Source: Bremerella sp. P1 (GTDB lineage Bacteria > Planctomycetota > Planctomycetia > Pirellulales > Pirellulaceae). Taken from it: DNA of 64,000 bases. Each line of letters opens with the position of its first letter. Within the stretch, counting starts at the first letter, position 1. The position numbers were made by a program, and so were the translations under genes. Location of the stretch: NCBI RefSeq assembly GCF_028748185.1, contig NZ_CP118164.1:124001-188000 (forward strand), given 5' to 3'. Below, one piece after another: positions 1-9,460 of this stretch. A model generated the notes under the pieces. That model worked only from the letters and a program-made list of their open reading frames with translations, made no database searches and was not told the origin of the DNA.

Positions 1-34
1 AGCAATCGTCTCGCATCTCTGTGCTGTTGTTCAT
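1..34 (-). CDS. start of a gene running off the left edge (unknown product)
   Basis: An ATG at position 34 on the minus strand opens a reading frame MNNSTEMRDDC that continues past the window edge. It is preceded by a purine-rich ribosome binding site (GGGGCAGGA). It lies 57 bases after the stop of cheR on the same strand, so it is probably the next gene of the chemotaxis operon. A methylesterase (cheB) or another chemotaxis gene would be expected here, but eleven codons are not enough to say. Confidence 0.4.
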   Translation of the reverse strand, partial: MNNSTEMRDDC

Positions 35-51
35 ATTCCTGCCCCAAACTT

Positions 52-68
52 GCAAAACCAGGTTTTGC
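52..68. repeat. short perfect inverted repeat between cheR and the next gene
   Basis: GCAAAACC and GGTTTTGC face each other around a single base. The element sits in the gap between the cheR stop and the next minus-strand start. A one-base loop would have to open into a slightly larger loop in RNA. It could be an intercistronic stem or chance. There is no T-run, so it is not a terminator. Confidence 0.25.
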
Positions 69-91
69 GACGTCCATTACTCTTTTAGCTG

Positions 92-919
92 CTATTTACG
101 CAGATAGAGCCAAGGATGAATTCGTTCGAAACCACCCATCAGGTCGCTGATTCCTTCAGCTGCGCCGGCAACTAAGTAGCTACCTGGCTTCATGACTTGT
201 TCTACATTCTGCATCACTCGCTTCTTGGAGTCGGCATTGAAGTAGATCAATACGTTCTTCAAAAACACGAGATCAAATGGCGACTCGGAGAGTCGATCCA
301 ACAGGTTGTGCTGGCGAAACTTCGTCATCGCACGAAGCTTTGCGTTGGGTTCCCAGATGGCAGCTCCGCCCAGTTGGCTGAAGTAGCGACGTTTCAAGTC
401 GTCGGGGACCAAACGCATTGCCCGTTCATTGAATTTTGCTTCCTGGGCGTCTTTCACGGCACCAACACCAATGTCGGTTCCCAGGATCTGGACGCGCCAA
501 GCGGAAGGATTACGAATCGCGTCCGATACGCACGTCGCGATCGAATACGCTTCGTCGCCTGTGCTACATGCGGCCGACCAGACTCGCAGCGAGTTCTTAC
601 CGGCCTTCTGAAGCTCCGGCAGGTAGGTTCCTCGAAGCCACTTCCAGTTCGAATCATCACGAAACAGGTACGTTTCGTGGGTGGTCACTTCCTGCAGAAA
701 CCCGTCCCACTCGGCGTGCGAGATCGGAAGCTTCTTCAGAAAGTTGTAGTACTGCTCGAAGTCGGCAATTCCCGACTCTTTCAATCGACGGCGAATTCGA
801 TTGGAAAGCAGTTGTTTCTTAGAGGGTGAAATCTCGATGCCAGCCACGTCGTAGATCATCTTGGCATAACGCCGCATCTGGTCGTCGGTGACTTGTGCGG
901 TAGCGGCTAGTGAGGTCAT
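92..919 (-). CDS. cheR: chemotaxis protein methyltransferase CheR
   Basis: This 275-residue protein is a CheR-type S-adenosylmethionine-dependent methyltransferase, which methylates glutamate side chains in chemoreceptors during adaptation. The first 80 residues or so are the helical CheR N-domain. The motif HETYLFRD corresponds to the family's conserved substrate-side loop. The SAM-binding segment is VWSAACSTGDEAYSIAT near residues 115-130, and KNVLIYFNADSKKRV is the NVLIYF motif of the family. The C-terminus ends in HPWLYLRK as usual. No TPR extension is present, so it is the plain form. It follows the MCP gene by 97 bases on the same strand, and cheW precedes both. The encoded MCP lacks a C-terminal NWETF-like pentapeptide, so CheR here is probably of the pentapeptide-independent type (inference). 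Confidence 0.93.
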   Translation of the reverse strand: MTSLAATAQVTDDQMRRYAKMIYDVAGIEISPSKKQLLSNRIRRRLKESGIADFEQYYNFLKKLPISHAEWDGFLQEVTTHETYLFRDDSNWKWLRGTYLPELQKAGKNSLRVWSAACSTGDEAYSIATCVSDAIRNPSAWRVQILGTDIGVGAVKDAQEAKFNERAMRLVPDDLKRRYFSQLGGAAIWEPNAKLRAMTKFRQHNLLDRLSESPFDLVFLKNVLIYFNADSKKRVMQNVEQVMKPGSYLVAGAAEGISDLMGGFERIHPWLYLRK

Positions 920-1016
920 GCGTTGTATTCCTTAGTCAATCGTTTCTGCCCAAAACGGTGTCAGCTCATCTCGCGGCACCAGGCCGCGAGATGAGTGACC
1001 GTGTTTGCCTGCTCGC

Positions 1017-2768
1017 TTAGATACGGAAGCGGCTGACCAATTCGCGAAGCATGGTAGCCTGAGCACCCAATTCTTCGCTGCTGGAAGCCATTTCTTCCGA
1101 GGCGGCTGCCGACTGCTCGGTGACGCCCGAAACCTGCTGGATGGCACCAGCAACTTCGTTGGCGTTCTGAGCCTGTTCGACGGTCGCGGTAGCGATTTCC
1201 GAGATCTTGTCGGCCGTCGAGCTGACGCCAGCGATGATCTTTTCCAGAGCAGCACCGGTTTGGGCACTCAGGGTGGAACCATCTTGGACGCGTTGGGTCG
1301 ATTCCTTAATCAGCGAGGAAATCTCCTTAGCTGCTTCGCTGGAACGTTCGGCCAGCTTACGAACTTCGTCGGCCACAACCGCAAAGCCTAAGCCATGCTC
1401 GCCGGCACGGGCAGCTTCGATCGCTGCGTTGAGTGCCAACAGGTTGGTCTGGCTGGCGATTTCCGAAATCACCTGAATGATTTCGCTGATCTGTTCCGAG
1501 GAAGTCTTGATCAGTTCCATGGCTTCGATCGACTTCTGAACGGCGTTGCCACCTTCTTCAGCCATCGTGCTGGTGTCGCCAGCCATCCGGTTGGCTTCAC
1601 CGGCGTTGTCCTTGACCGAGTCGATGCTGCGGGTCAGTTCTTCAATCGAAGCACTCATTTCTTCGACCGAAGCACTCTGAGTTTGAGCACCCGTGGCCAG
1701 GTTCTGCGAGTTTTCAGCGATCACCGAAGCACCCTCAGCGAACTGCATGCCGCTGTCGACAACCTGGCTGATGATGTCACGCAGATCGGAGATCATGCGA
1801 TCGATCCCTTCGGCCAACTTGCCAATCGCGTCGTCGCGGTTCAGATCAACACGCTGGGTCAAGTCACCTTCAGCGGCAGCTTGAACGACAGCCAGAATCT
1901 GATCGACGTTGGCACGAAGTTCGGCCTGTTCGGCACGTTCACGCTCGGCACGTTCTTCTTCGGCCTGCTTTGCCTTGACCTGATCGGTAACCAGCGACCA
2001 GGCAACCATCGGGCCGGTGTAATTACCGTCCTTGTCGTAGATGGCACTGGCCTGCAGATCGAGGTATTCCCCTTCCAGTTCAATCTGGGTGTTAACCGGC
2101 AGATTGCTTGGGTCGCCCAACAGGCGACGCTGGTGCGCCGGGTTCTTATGGAAGATGTCGTACGAAGCACCGACGATCTTGGCGACAGGAACCGGCAAGA
2201 TGTGCTCGATGCTACGTAGCGTCTTTTCCGAAGCTGGGTTCATGTAGGTGATCGTGCCGTTCAGATCAGCCAGGAGAATATTGATCGGTGCGTTTTCGAC
2301 GATGGCCGTCTTTTCGGCAGCCGAAGCTTCCAGGCGACGCTTTTCGGTAACGACTTCCCAGGTAACCATTGGGCCGAGGTATTCGCCGGCTTCGTCGTAG
2401 GTGGCCGAAACCAACAGGTCGGCGGTTTGATCACCGAGTTCGATGTTGGTCCGAACCGGAAGGTTTTGTGGGTTGCTGAGAATTCGGCGTTGGTAAGCCG
2501 GATCCTTGTGGAAGATGTCGATCGACTGGCCAATGACAGCTTCTGGCTTGCAAGGCAGGTGAGAAGCGAGTTCTCGCAGCGTATCCAAGCTGGCTGGATT
2601 GACGTACGTGATGGTCAGGTTCTTGTCGGCCATCATGATATTGATGGGCGAGTTTTCGCTCATGGCTTTCGCTACCGAAAGCTCGTTGCGAAGGTCTTGT
2701 ACGTTTTCGTTGGCCTGAGACGTTTTATTTGCGGTCATGGTTTTATAACTCGGTGATTTAATAGTCAT
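1017..2768 (-). CDS. soluble methyl-accepting chemotaxis protein with tandem PAS domains
   Basis: This is a 583-residue chemoreceptor with no hydrophobic membrane segment, so it should be cytoplasmic. Two PAS domains at about residues 30-145 and 155-270 are close copies of each other: both contain the ENAPIN/ENSPIN start, a YMNPAS/YVNPAS strand, an SxDIFHKxPAxQRR segment and a final GPMVxW strand. A charged coiled coil and a HAMP-like segment ([21 protein letters not shown]) follow. The signalling domain has the receptor hairpin around [29 protein letters not shown]-type sequence near residues 435-465. The protein ends LVSRFRI without a CheR/CheB-tethering pentapeptide. The start at 2768 is an ATG with GGAGG upstream at long spacing; an ATG ten codons later is an alternative. 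Cytoplasmic PAS sensing of redox state or a ligand is family knowledge; the ligand is unknown. Confidence 0.93.
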   Translation of the reverse strand: MTIKSPSYKTMTANKTSQANENVQDLRNELSVAKAMSENSPINIMMADKNLTITYVNPASLDTLRELASHLPCKPEAVIGQSIDIFHKDPAYQRRILSNPQNLPVRTNIELGDQTADLLVSATYDEAGEYLGPMVTWEVVTEKRRLEASAAEKTAIVENAPINILLADLNGTITYMNPASEKTLRSIEHILPVPVAKIVGASYDIFHKNPAHQRRLLGDPSNLPVNTQIELEGEYLDLQASAIYDKDGNYTGPMVAWSLVTDQVKAKQAEEERAERERAEQAELRANVDQILAVVQAAAEGDLTQRVDLNRDDAIGKLAEGIDRMISDLRDIISQVVDSGMQFAEGASVIAENSQNLATGAQTQSASVEEMSASIEELTRSIDSVKDNAGEANRMAGDTSTMAEEGGNAVQKSIEAMELIKTSSEQISEIIQVISEIASQTNLLALNAAIEAARAGEHGLGFAVVADEVRKLAERSSEAAKEISSLIKESTQRVQDGSTLSAQTGAALEKIIAGVSSTADKISEIATATVEQAQNANEVAGAIQQVSGVTEQSAAASEEMASSSEELGAQATMLRELVSRFRI

Positions 2769-2886
2769 GTAAGTGAACTGCCCCCTCCGGTGAACTTCGC
2801 GCGCTCCTGCTAGTTTGGCGATCCGCTTCGCTCGGGAAGCCGGATTGACCTGTTAACATGGTTCCGAGACGCTGCTCGGAGGCGGC

Positions 2887-3411
2887 TTAGCCGATGCGAG
2901 CTTCGATTTGCTCGACTTCGGCTTTGCCCAGGATCTTGTCGATATCCAGCAAGATCAAAAGCCGCTTGTCGAGTTTCACCAAACCCGTGAGATATTCACG
3001 ACCCAGACCAGCAACGGTCGGAGGCGGAGAGGAAATCTGATCCTTCGAGATTCGCAGGACCTCGCTGACGGCGTCGACAATGATGCCGACCGTCTTGCCA
3101 CCGACGTTCATGACCATGATGCGGGTCTCGTCAGTGGACTCTTGTTCTTGAAGCCCGAATCGCAGTCGCAAATCCACAATCGGAATCACGGTATTGCGGA
3201 GATTGATCAGGCCCTTGATATAGTCAGGCGTCTGAGGCACACGGGTGATCTCACCCATCAGGATGATTTCCTGAACACGGGTGATCTCGATTCCATATTC
3301 CTCCTTGGCCAATTGAAAACTGACCAGTTGCATGGAATTGAGCCCTTCGCGACGCTGAGACTCGTGGCTCGAACGCTCTTCCGTCTTTAGATCTTCAGTT
3401 GTTACGGACAA
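2887..3411 (-). CDS. cheW: chemotaxis coupling protein CheW
   Basis: A 174-residue CheW-domain protein that couples receptors to the CheA kinase. The core starts at QLVSFQLAKEEYGIEITRVQEI, and the typical motifs follow: a P-x-TPDYIKGLINLRNTVIPIVDLR segment, then GIIVDAVSEVLRI, and a C-terminal LLILLDIDKIL strand. The listed start is a TTG preceded by GGGAG at good spacing and gives a charged 25-residue N-tail. An internal ATG at 3333 would start directly at the fold and is the alternative. It is the first gene of a minus-strand set with the MCP and cheR. No cheA is in the window. Confidence 0.93.
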   Translation of the reverse strand: MSVTTEDLKTEERSSHESQRREGLNSMQLVSFQLAKEEYGIEITRVQEIILMGEITRVPQTPDYIKGLINLRNTVIPIVDLRLRFGLQEQESTDETRIMVMNVGGKTVGIIVDAVSEVLRISKDQISSPPPTVAGLGREYLTGLVKLDKRLLILLDIDKILGKAEVEQIEARIG

Positions 3412-3933
3412 AACTCTGTCTCCCGATCAGTGCTGGAACGAATTATCGATCCGCTGCCCCGAGATCCTCGGGCGGGACGGCCATGTCCGCGACTTGTTCT
3501 CCTTTACATTCGGATAAACGCCGTGAGTCAGGTGCATCCAGCCCACGCATGCCTGTGGCGTTCTCGTATAAAGGTCGGTTAGTAAAAACGAAAAAGTTTG
3601 GTCAGGTCGCAAATTTTCTCCCCCTGTTTGAGTCTTCCCCTCTGACCTAGCCGAAACAAACGGAACAACCCCACCAATATTGGGTAGTGAAGCGCAAAGC
3701 GCAGCGGCCCGCTTCAGTTGTCGTTGGAAATTCCGACCAGAATCGAAGCGAATATCACGGATGCCGGCCCAACTGCGGTTGAGCGCGAAAAGGTGAATTT
3801 TCTCACTTGGTATTTGACCGTCTGAGAGCGCGACCTATCGTTCGGTAGAAATTTTTAATTTCCCCAAAGGACCATTCTCCACCGGCCGACTCAGGCTGAG
3901 CGGGCAGGGCAAATCACAGGAGCATTACAGAAC
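3412..3933. other. intergenic region between divergent cheW and cheY
   Basis: This gap of about 520 bases carries the control regions of the minus-strand chemotaxis genes and the plus-strand cheY. No conserved reading frame is visible; an 83-codon plus-strand frame at 3399-3650 has no recognisable protein character. A small inverted repeat CTATCG/CGGTAG lies at about 3835-3848 just before cheY. A possible promoter for cheY is listed separately. Confidence 0.6.
3814..3841 (+). promoter_or_regulatory. possible sigma-70 type promoter of cheY
   Basis: TTGACC and TATCGT are separated by 16 bases, about 90 bases before the cheY start. The -35 matches five of six consensus bases and the -10 four of six. 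It is placed sensibly but is only moderately convincing. Confidence 0.3.
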
Positions 3934-4296
3934 ATGTCTACACGCGTACTCGTAGCCGACGACTCCAGCACCATGCGAAAGATCATTCTCCGTTCCCTTC
4001 AAGCGGTCGGTGTTCCGAACGCAGTTGAAGCTGCCGACGGGGAAGAAGCTGTCAAGATGTTCAAGCCAGGCGAGTTCGATCTCGTGCTGACCGATTGGAA
4101 CATGCCAGGCAAGAGCGGCCTGGAAGTGATTCAAGAAATTCGCAAGGTCGACGCAGACGTGAAGATCATGATGGTCACGACCGAAGCCGAAAAGTCGCGC
4201 GTCATGGAAGCCATCCAGGCCGGTGTTTCCGACTACCTGGTCAAGCCATTCACCGCCGACACGCTTCGCGAAAAGCTGGAAAAGCACGGCTGCTAA
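3934..4296 (+). CDS. cheY: CheY-type single-domain response regulator
   Basis: A 120-residue receiver domain with no output domain. The acidic pocket is Asp9-Asp10, the phosphoacceptor is Asp54 (LVLTDWNMPG), the switch residue is Thr82 or Thr83 (MMVTTEAEK) and the conserved lysine is Lys104 (LVKPF). The VADDSSTMRKI start and the MVTTEAEKSRV segment are typical of chemotaxis CheY, which carries the phosphosignal from CheA to the flagellar motor or another target. It is divergent from cheW across a 520-base gap and is followed by a strong terminator, so it is probably transcribed alone. Confidence 0.93.
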   Translation: MSTRVLVADDSSTMRKIILRSLQAVGVPNAVEAADGEEAVKMFKPGEFDLVLTDWNMPGKSGLEVIQEIRKVDADVKIMMVTTEAEKSRVMEAIQAGVSDYLVKPFTADTLREKLEKHGC

Positions 4297-4332
4297 TTTC
4301 CGCCACTCGCACAACAACCCAACAAAACAATG

Positions 4333-4371
4333 AGACGACAAAGCCCAAGCAGGGCGATGTCGTCTTTTTTT
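4333..4371 (+). terminator. rho-independent terminator after cheY
   Basis: AGACGACA pairs with TGTCGTCT, with an inner GCCC/GGGC stem and a short loop, followed by a run of seven T. It lies 37 bases after the cheY stop and just before the convergent end of the next gene. Confidence 0.85.
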
Positions 4372-4394
4372 ATTGCCGCGATGAACTGATCGCC

Positions 4395-5534
4395 TTACGG
4401 CTTCTTCGTGACTAGGATCTTCTTTTCCTGAATCTCGTAAGTGAAGTCGGTATCCTTGAAGACCGCATCCAGCAGGCCAGTCACGTCGACGGTCTTCACG
4501 CTGAAGGAAATCCGTTGCATCAGTGCTTCTTCCATTCCATCTGGCACTTCAAAATCCATACCCAGCTGTTGCTCAAGCGCCTTGAGCACCGGCCCCAGGG
4601 GAAGCTGTTCGACGTTGAGCGTGTAGCGCTTCTCGCCAGGCATCACGACCGTATTGCGTGCCGTTCCACCACGCAACAGTTTCGCAACTTGCTCTTGTAC
4701 TTGTTGCGGCCCAGTAACCGCTAGTTTCCGCTTGCCGTCGGACTGAACTTTAGCATCGGGAAACAGTTCCTGAATCTTCGCAATCGCTTCGTCGTGATTG
4801 CCTGCGTAGGGATAGACGCGTGTGAGAGAGAGTTCATCCGGAATAGCAACCAGTTGAAGCTCAACGCCATCGTCGGTCTTGTTGAACCGATACGACGCGT
4901 GATAGCCAGCCAACACCAGCGAAAGGTACTCGGTCGACTTCATTGGCGGAAAGTCCACCGCCGGCCATAGATCGTGTTTGATCACCACATCCAGATTGTT
5001 CCATCGCATGCCATGACTGGTGGCGACTTCCGTCAGAATCTCTTCCGGGGTCGATAGCTTCGGCCAGCCATACTTTTTTCGATCGAGCAACTTAACCGCT
5101 TCCGGGTACCCACTCGACTTGGCAAATTGCGTTTGCAGTTCCGCGACGGTCGGTAAACGACTAGCCGTATCTTGCGGCCCCAGATAGATCACGTCCCCGA
5201 CACGTGCCATGCCGATGCCAAGTTGAGCGGCGATTCGCTGGAGCCCCAGTTCCAACCGCTCGTTCGTGAATTTCATTTTCATCGTCTGATCGGGATCGAC
5301 CCGTCGGTCCAAAAAGATGGCCACTCGTTGCGTCTGCGCAAGCCGCATCAGCCCGTCGCGCAGGGGAACTTCCTCCCACGTTAAGTCGAAAGACGATTGA
5401 AGCTGCTTCTCTAGATCTGCCTCGGTCCGCCAGTCGATGTTCTCTTGTGCTTGAGCCTGGCTTCCTAATAGCAAAATCTGGGCTGTCAATACTCCGATGA
5501 GAAGCTGGGTAAGATTGCGCAAGTACGATCGCAT
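4395..5534 (-). CDS. secreted protein with STN/secretin N-domain-like repeats
   Basis: A 379-residue protein with a signal peptide (hydrophobic run to about residue 24, cleavage near AQAQ). Three segments resemble the small STN or secretin N-domain fold, in which a short amphipathic strand is followed by a helix and another strand. They are around residues 46-115 (DLTWEEVPLRDGLMRLAQ then IFLDRRVDP), around residues 225-290 (VYPYAGNHDEAIAKIQELFPDAKVQSD-type text) and at the C-terminus (YTLNVEQLPLGPVLKALEQQLGMDFE, then SFSVKTVDVTGLLDAVF). Such domains occur in secretins and TonB-dependent signalling receptors, but no secretin barrel follows here. The start is an ATG with GGAG upstream. It is convergent with cheY. 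The cellular role is unknown. Confidence 0.75.
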   Translation of the reverse strand: MRSYLRNLTQLLIGVLTAQILLLGSQAQAQENIDWRTEADLEKQLQSSFDLTWEEVPLRDGLMRLAQTQRVAIFLDRRVDPDQTMKMKFTNERLELGLQRIAAQLGIGMARVGDVIYLGPQDTASRLPTVAELQTQFAKSSGYPEAVKLLDRKKYGWPKLSTPEEILTEVATSHGMRWNNLDVVIKHDLWPAVDFPPMKSTEYLSLVLAGYHASYRFNKTDDGVELQLVAIPDELSLTRVYPYAGNHDEAIAKIQELFPDAKVQSDGKRKLAVTGPQQVQEQVAKLLRGGTARNTVVMPGEKRYTLNVEQLPLGPVLKALEQQLGMDFEVPDGMEEALMQRISFSVKTVDVTGLLDAVFKDTDFTYEIQEKKILVTKKP

Positions 5535-5654
5535 CGATTATTTGCTCCGGGGTTACCGCGTGATTACACTCGGACTTTGTTCAATGGATTGACCATAATG
5601 GATTTTCGTTCTCAGGACGAGAGAAATGCACTTTGATTGCCGTAAGGCCAACTT

Positions 5655-6317
5655 GTGAACGACTCCCCCGAGCGTCATCCCGTACTGCTTTCTATCTTCC
5701 AGAAATATCTTTCGGAAGAGAATACTGCCGCGTTTATTCATCGCGTTGCAGCGGTTTATACATGTGGAACATTGGAGCGTCTTTCCCAGCACGGTACGGC
5801 TGAAGTTCGCCGTGCTGCGGTAATGGCTCTTTGTTTTGTCAGTGACTATTCGTCGAATCACACCGTTGGCATGGCACTCAACGATGCCGACCGAGGCGTT
5901 CGCCTGATTGCCGAGAACGGCATTCGCTCTCTCTGGATTCGTGCAGGCACGCAAAGCCAGCGTCATCGTTTGCGCAAAGTCATGACGCAAATCCAAGGGA
6001 ACTCCTTAGATTCTGCCCTGCAGGAAGCCGATTCCCTGATCGTTGATGCCCCTTGGTATTCCGAAGCATACAATCAGCGTGGCCAAGTTTACTACAAGCA
6101 GCAGAACTTCGAGCGATCCCTGCGTGACAGTCATCAAGCTCTCGAAATAAATCCCTATCATTTTCCAGCGGCAATCTCGATGGGGCAGTGTTACCTTCGC
6201 CAGGGTGAAAACGTCATGGCGCTCGACAGCTTTCGTCGTGCCTTGCGTCTGAATCCTAATCTGGAATCGATTCGCACGCAGATCTCCTACCTGGAGCGAC
6301 AACTCGAAGAGATGTAA
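5655..6317 (+). CDS. HEAT-like and TPR repeat protein
   Basis: A 220-residue protein, probably starting at a GTG. The first half (about residues 20-100) has alternating helices with HEAT-type sequence (HGTAEVRRAAVMALCFV and ALNDADRGVRLIAENGIRSLW). The second half (about 115-215) contains two to three TPR units (SEAYNQRGQVYYKQQNFERSL, PAAISMGQCYLRQGENVMAL). It has no signal peptide or membrane segment. Repeat proteins of this kind are protein-binding scaffolds. It lies 47 bases upstream of glpD on the same strand and may share its transcript, but nothing in the sequence links it to glycerol metabolism. Confidence 0.8.
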   Translation: MNDSPERHPVLLSIFQKYLSEENTAAFIHRVAAVYTCGTLERLSQHGTAEVRRAAVMALCFVSDYSSNHTVGMALNDADRGVRLIAENGIRSLWIRAGTQSQRHRLRKVMTQIQGNSLDSALQEADSLIVDAPWYSEAYNQRGQVYYKQQNFERSLRDSHQALEINPYHFPAAISMGQCYLRQGENVMALDSFRRALRLNPNLESIRTQISYLERQLEEM

Positions 6318-6364
6318 GCTACAGGGGTTGGCCTTTTCCTTTCGCCCCAGCACGGATTGCGGAC

Positions 6365-7942
6365 ATGGCACAAGATCTCAACCCCGTCCTCATCCTGGGA
6401 GCAGGCATCAATGGTGCCGCCCTGGCTCGGGAACTGTTGCTCAATCGCGTACCGGTCGTTCTGATTGACCACGCCGACATTGCCTCGGGCACAACCAGTT
6501 GGTCGTCGCGTCTGATTCATGGGGGACTCCGGTATCTTGAACACGGTGAAGCCTCGCTCGTTTACGAATCGCTGGCCGAGCGTGAACGCTTCTTGAGCAA
6601 CTCACCAGAACATGTTTCGCCGCTCGAACTGATGATTCCGGTCAAATCTCAGTTCGCTGGACTGATTTCATCCGCTGCCGGATTCTTCAACCTTCCCATT
6701 TTCAAATCCAAGAATCCGTCGCGTGGTGCCTGGGCCATTCGTAGTGGATTGACCATGTACGACTTTCTGGCCGGAAGCCAGAACCTGGGCTCGCACAAAC
6801 GCATGTCCCAGAAGCAGTGGAAGCCGATCGGCTTCGATGCCAGCTTTGTCGATGTGTTCAGCTACTACGATGGGCAAATCGAATTCCCTGAACTTTACGT
6901 TTCAACACTCATTCACGACTGTGAGGAGATCGCCCAGCAGCACGGCATCCGGTTCACGCTTCGCACTTATCGTCGACCGAAGCTTAACGGTAAGCATTTC
7001 GAGTTCGAGAACCTTCTGGACTTTGATGCAGCAGTCGAAGCACTGGAGCCGTCGGCACTGGTCAACGCGTCGGGCCCATCCGGTGACGAAACGCTTCAGG
7101 AACTGGGCATTCGCTCGGACCGTCTCTTTGGCGGCACGCGTGGTTCGCATTTAATCTCGCACAAGCCGATATTGAAAGAAGCCCTCGGACCGCGTGGCAT
7201 TTATGCCGAAGCATTCGACGGACGTCCCGTCTTCATCTTGCCTTGGAATGGAGGCGTCTTGATCGGCACGACCGATATCCGGCACGAAGGCGATCCCGAG
7301 GTCGCAACGGCAAGCCAGGAAGAAATTGATTATCTGCTGAAGTGCGTAAATTCCGTATTGCCCGGCGTCGAACTGCAACACGAGGACATCGTCCAGCACT
7401 ATAGCGGCGTCCGACCGCTCCCGTACGTGCCGGCAGGCTCAACGGCTTCCATCCCGCGTGGGCACTGGCTCCACGAGCATACTTCGACACCATGGCCATG
7501 CTATACGATCGTGGGCGGTAAGCTGACGACGTGTCGCTCTCTGGCCGAGCACTCCGCCAAGACGATCCTTAAGCAACTTGGCCAAGAGGTCGTCGGCGAT
7601 TCCAAGACACGAAAAACTTACGAAGGAGATCCGCCGAAGATCGAATCGGGGCAACGTGCCCGGTTCATCATGCAGCACCTCACAGGCGTCGATGCCGTGT
7701 CAGACACTCAAACACTGGCAGAGGCGGCGATCTCACAGCTTCACGCGAAGACTCTTGCCGACGTCGTCGAACGCCGCTTGATGCTGGTCTTCCACCCAGG
7801 ACTCTCGCGATCCCACTTGAGTGCGATCGCCGACGCTTTGATTACCGATGGCAAGCTTTCCGTTGACGTCAAACAGGAAACACTGGAAGCTTACATCCAG
7901 AGACTACAATCGCGATTCGGAAAGCAGGTTCTTCCTGACTAA
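6365..7942 (+). CDS. glpD: FAD-dependent glycerol-3-phosphate dehydrogenase
   Basis: A 525-residue GlpD-family flavoenzyme that oxidises sn-glycerol 3-phosphate to dihydroxyacetone phosphate and passes electrons to the quinone pool at the membrane. The FAD-binding GxGxxG motif is at residues 12-17 (GAGING), followed by the family signature SRLIHGGLRYLEHGE near residues 50-64. Later motifs include RGIYAEAFDGRPVFILPW, GTTDIRHEGDP and GGKLTTCR. The C-terminal helical domain is present but short. glpK begins 24 bases downstream, so the two form a glycerol-use operon. No glpF or glpR is seen nearby. Confidence 0.95.
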   Translation: MAQDLNPVLILGAGINGAALARELLLNRVPVVLIDHADIASGTTSWSSRLIHGGLRYLEHGEASLVYESLAERERFLSNSPEHVSPLELMIPVKSQFAGLISSAAGFFNLPIFKSKNPSRGAWAIRSGLTMYDFLAGSQNLGSHKRMSQKQWKPIGFDASFVDVFSYYDGQIEFPELYVSTLIHDCEEIAQQHGIRFTLRTYRRPKLNGKHFEFENLLDFDAAVEALEPSALVNASGPSGDETLQELGIRSDRLFGGTRGSHLISHKPILKEALGPRGIYAEAFDGRPVFILPWNGGVLIGTTDIRHEGDPEVATASQEEIDYLLKCVNSVLPGVELQHEDIVQHYSGVRPLPYVPAGSTASIPRGHWLHEHTSTPWPCYTIVGGKLTTCRSLAEHSAKTILKQLGQEVVGDSKTRKTYEGDPPKIESGQRARFIMQHLTGVDAVSDTQTLAEAAISQLHAKTLADVVERRLMLVFHPGLSRSHLSAIADALITDGKLSVDVKQETLEAYIQRLQSRFGKQVLPD

Positions 7943-7966
7943 ACGCCCCTCGCAGGACTCGTCACC

Positions 7967-9460
7967 ATGCCTCAGTACATACTCGCTATCGATCAAGGCA
8001 CGACATCCAGCCGTTCGATCCTGTTCGATCACGATGCCCGGATTGTCTCGGTTGCCCAGGAAGAATTCCGCCAGATCTTGCCCACCCCGGGCCATGTCGA
8101 ACATGACCCCGAAGACATCTGGAACAGCCAACTGAACACGGTCCACGGGGCCTTGGGCAAAGTCGCACTGGAAGAAGTTGCCGCGATTGGCATTACCAAC
8201 CAGCGTGAAACCACTTTCGTGTGGGACAAACGTACCGGCAAACCGATTCATAACGCGATCGTTTGGCAAAGCCGCGTCTCAAGCTACCTCTGCGATCGAC
8301 TTCAAAAGGAAGGGCTGGAAGAGACAATCCGGCAAAAAACGGGCCTGGTCCTGGATGCTTACTTCTCCGCAACCAAGCTCATGCACCTTTTAGAAACGGT
8401 GGACGGTGCTCGCCAAGCGGCTGAAGATGGGCACTTACTATTTGGCACGGTCGACTGCTACATGGTTTGGAAGCTGACCGGCGGGAAGCGGCATGTCACC
8501 GACGTGAGCAACGCATCGCGTACCATGATGCTGAACTACGAAACGCTTGACTGGGATGACGAATTACTCGCCGCATATAACATCCCGCGGCAAATGTTGC
8601 CTGAGATCGTTGATTGCAGCGGTAAGTTCGCGGAAACTGATCCGGCCATCTTTGGGGCTTCGATTCCAATTGCGGGCATGGCCGGCGATCAGCAGGCCGC
8701 CTCATTCGGCCAGACTTGCTTCGATCAAGGCATGGTCAAGAACACGTATGGCACGGGAGCGTTCGCTTTGATGAACATCGGCGACAAGCCTGTCCTTTCC
8801 CAAAACAACTTGCTGACCACCGTCGGATGGAAGATCGGTGACCAAGTCAGCTACGCACTGGAAGGGTCTATTTTCGTCGCCGGGGCTGTCGTCCAGTGGC
8901 TGCGCGATGGCCTGGGCATTATTGAGTGTTCGTCCGAAGTCGAACCGTTAGCCGACACCGTCGAGGACAACGGCGGCGTTTATTTCGTGCCGGCGTTTGT
9001 AGGACTTGGGGCACCTTACTGGGACCCGAATGCTCGAGGAACGATTGTGGGCCTGACGCGCGGAACAACCGGTGGCCACCTGGCCAGGGCTGCCCTCGAG
9101 TCGATGGCCTATCAAACCCGCGACATGATCGAAGCCATGCAGCGTGATGCAGGTGTTCCGCTGCAAGTCCTTCAGGTCGATGGCGGGGCCAGCGTCAACA
9201 ACGCTTTGATGCAATTTCAAACGGATCTCCTGGGAACGCCAGTCCGTCGCCCGAAGGTCAGCGAGACAACCGCCCTGGGTGCTGCATTCTTAGCAGGCCT
9301 CGCCGTAGGGTTTTGGGAGTCGCAAGATGAACTTCGGGGGCTTTGGAAGCTCGACAGAGAGTTCGACCCGATTGCCGATCGTACTAAGATGGATCAGATG
9401 TACGCTCGCTGGAAAGATGCCGTCGAGCGAAGCCGAAATTGGGAAAGAGCAGGGGACTGA
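7967..9460 (+). CDS. glpK: glycerol kinase
   Basis: A 497-residue FGGY-family kinase, the standard length for GlpK. It phosphorylates glycerol to glycerol 3-phosphate using ATP. The N-terminal phosphate loop is [14 protein letters not shown] (residues 7-20), followed by the EHDPEDIW motif, [17 protein letters not shown], and the C-terminal signature region around [23 protein letters not shown] and [17 protein letters not shown]. It follows glpD by 24 bases. Its TGA stop shares its last base with the ATG of the next small gene, which indicates translational coupling. Confidence 0.96.
   Translation: MPQYILAIDQGTTSSRSILFDHDARIVSVAQEEFRQILPTPGHVEHDPEDIWNSQLNTVHGALGKVALEEVAAIGITNQRETTFVWDKRTGKPIHNAIVWQSRVSSYLCDRLQKEGLEETIRQKTGLVLDAYFSATKLMHLLETVDGARQAAEDGHLLFGTVDCYMVWKLTGGKRHVTDVSNASRTMMLNYETLDWDDELLAAYNIPRQMLPEIVDCSGKFAETDPAIFGASIPIAGMAGDQQAASFGQTCFDQGMVKNTYGTGAFALMNIGDKPVLSQNNLLTTVGWKIGDQVSYALEGSIFVAGAVVQWLRDGLGIIECSSEVEPLADTVEDNGGVYFVPAFVGLGAPYWDPNARGTIVGLTRGTTGGHLARAALESMAYQTRDMIEAMQRDAGVPLQVLQVDGGASVNNALMQFQTDLLGTPVRRPKVSETTALGAAFLAGLAVGFWESQDELRGLWKLDREFDPIADRTKMDQMYARWKDAVERSRNWERAGD

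Noticed and set aside
1395-2219. 274-codon plus-strand frame
   Set aside because: It lies wholly antisense to the chemoreceptor gene, whose frame has clear domains; this is a codon-bias shadow.
3399-3650. 83-codon plus-strand frame in the cheW-cheY gap
   Set aside because: It has no ribosome binding site and overlaps the cheW 5' region; the composition is not coding-like.
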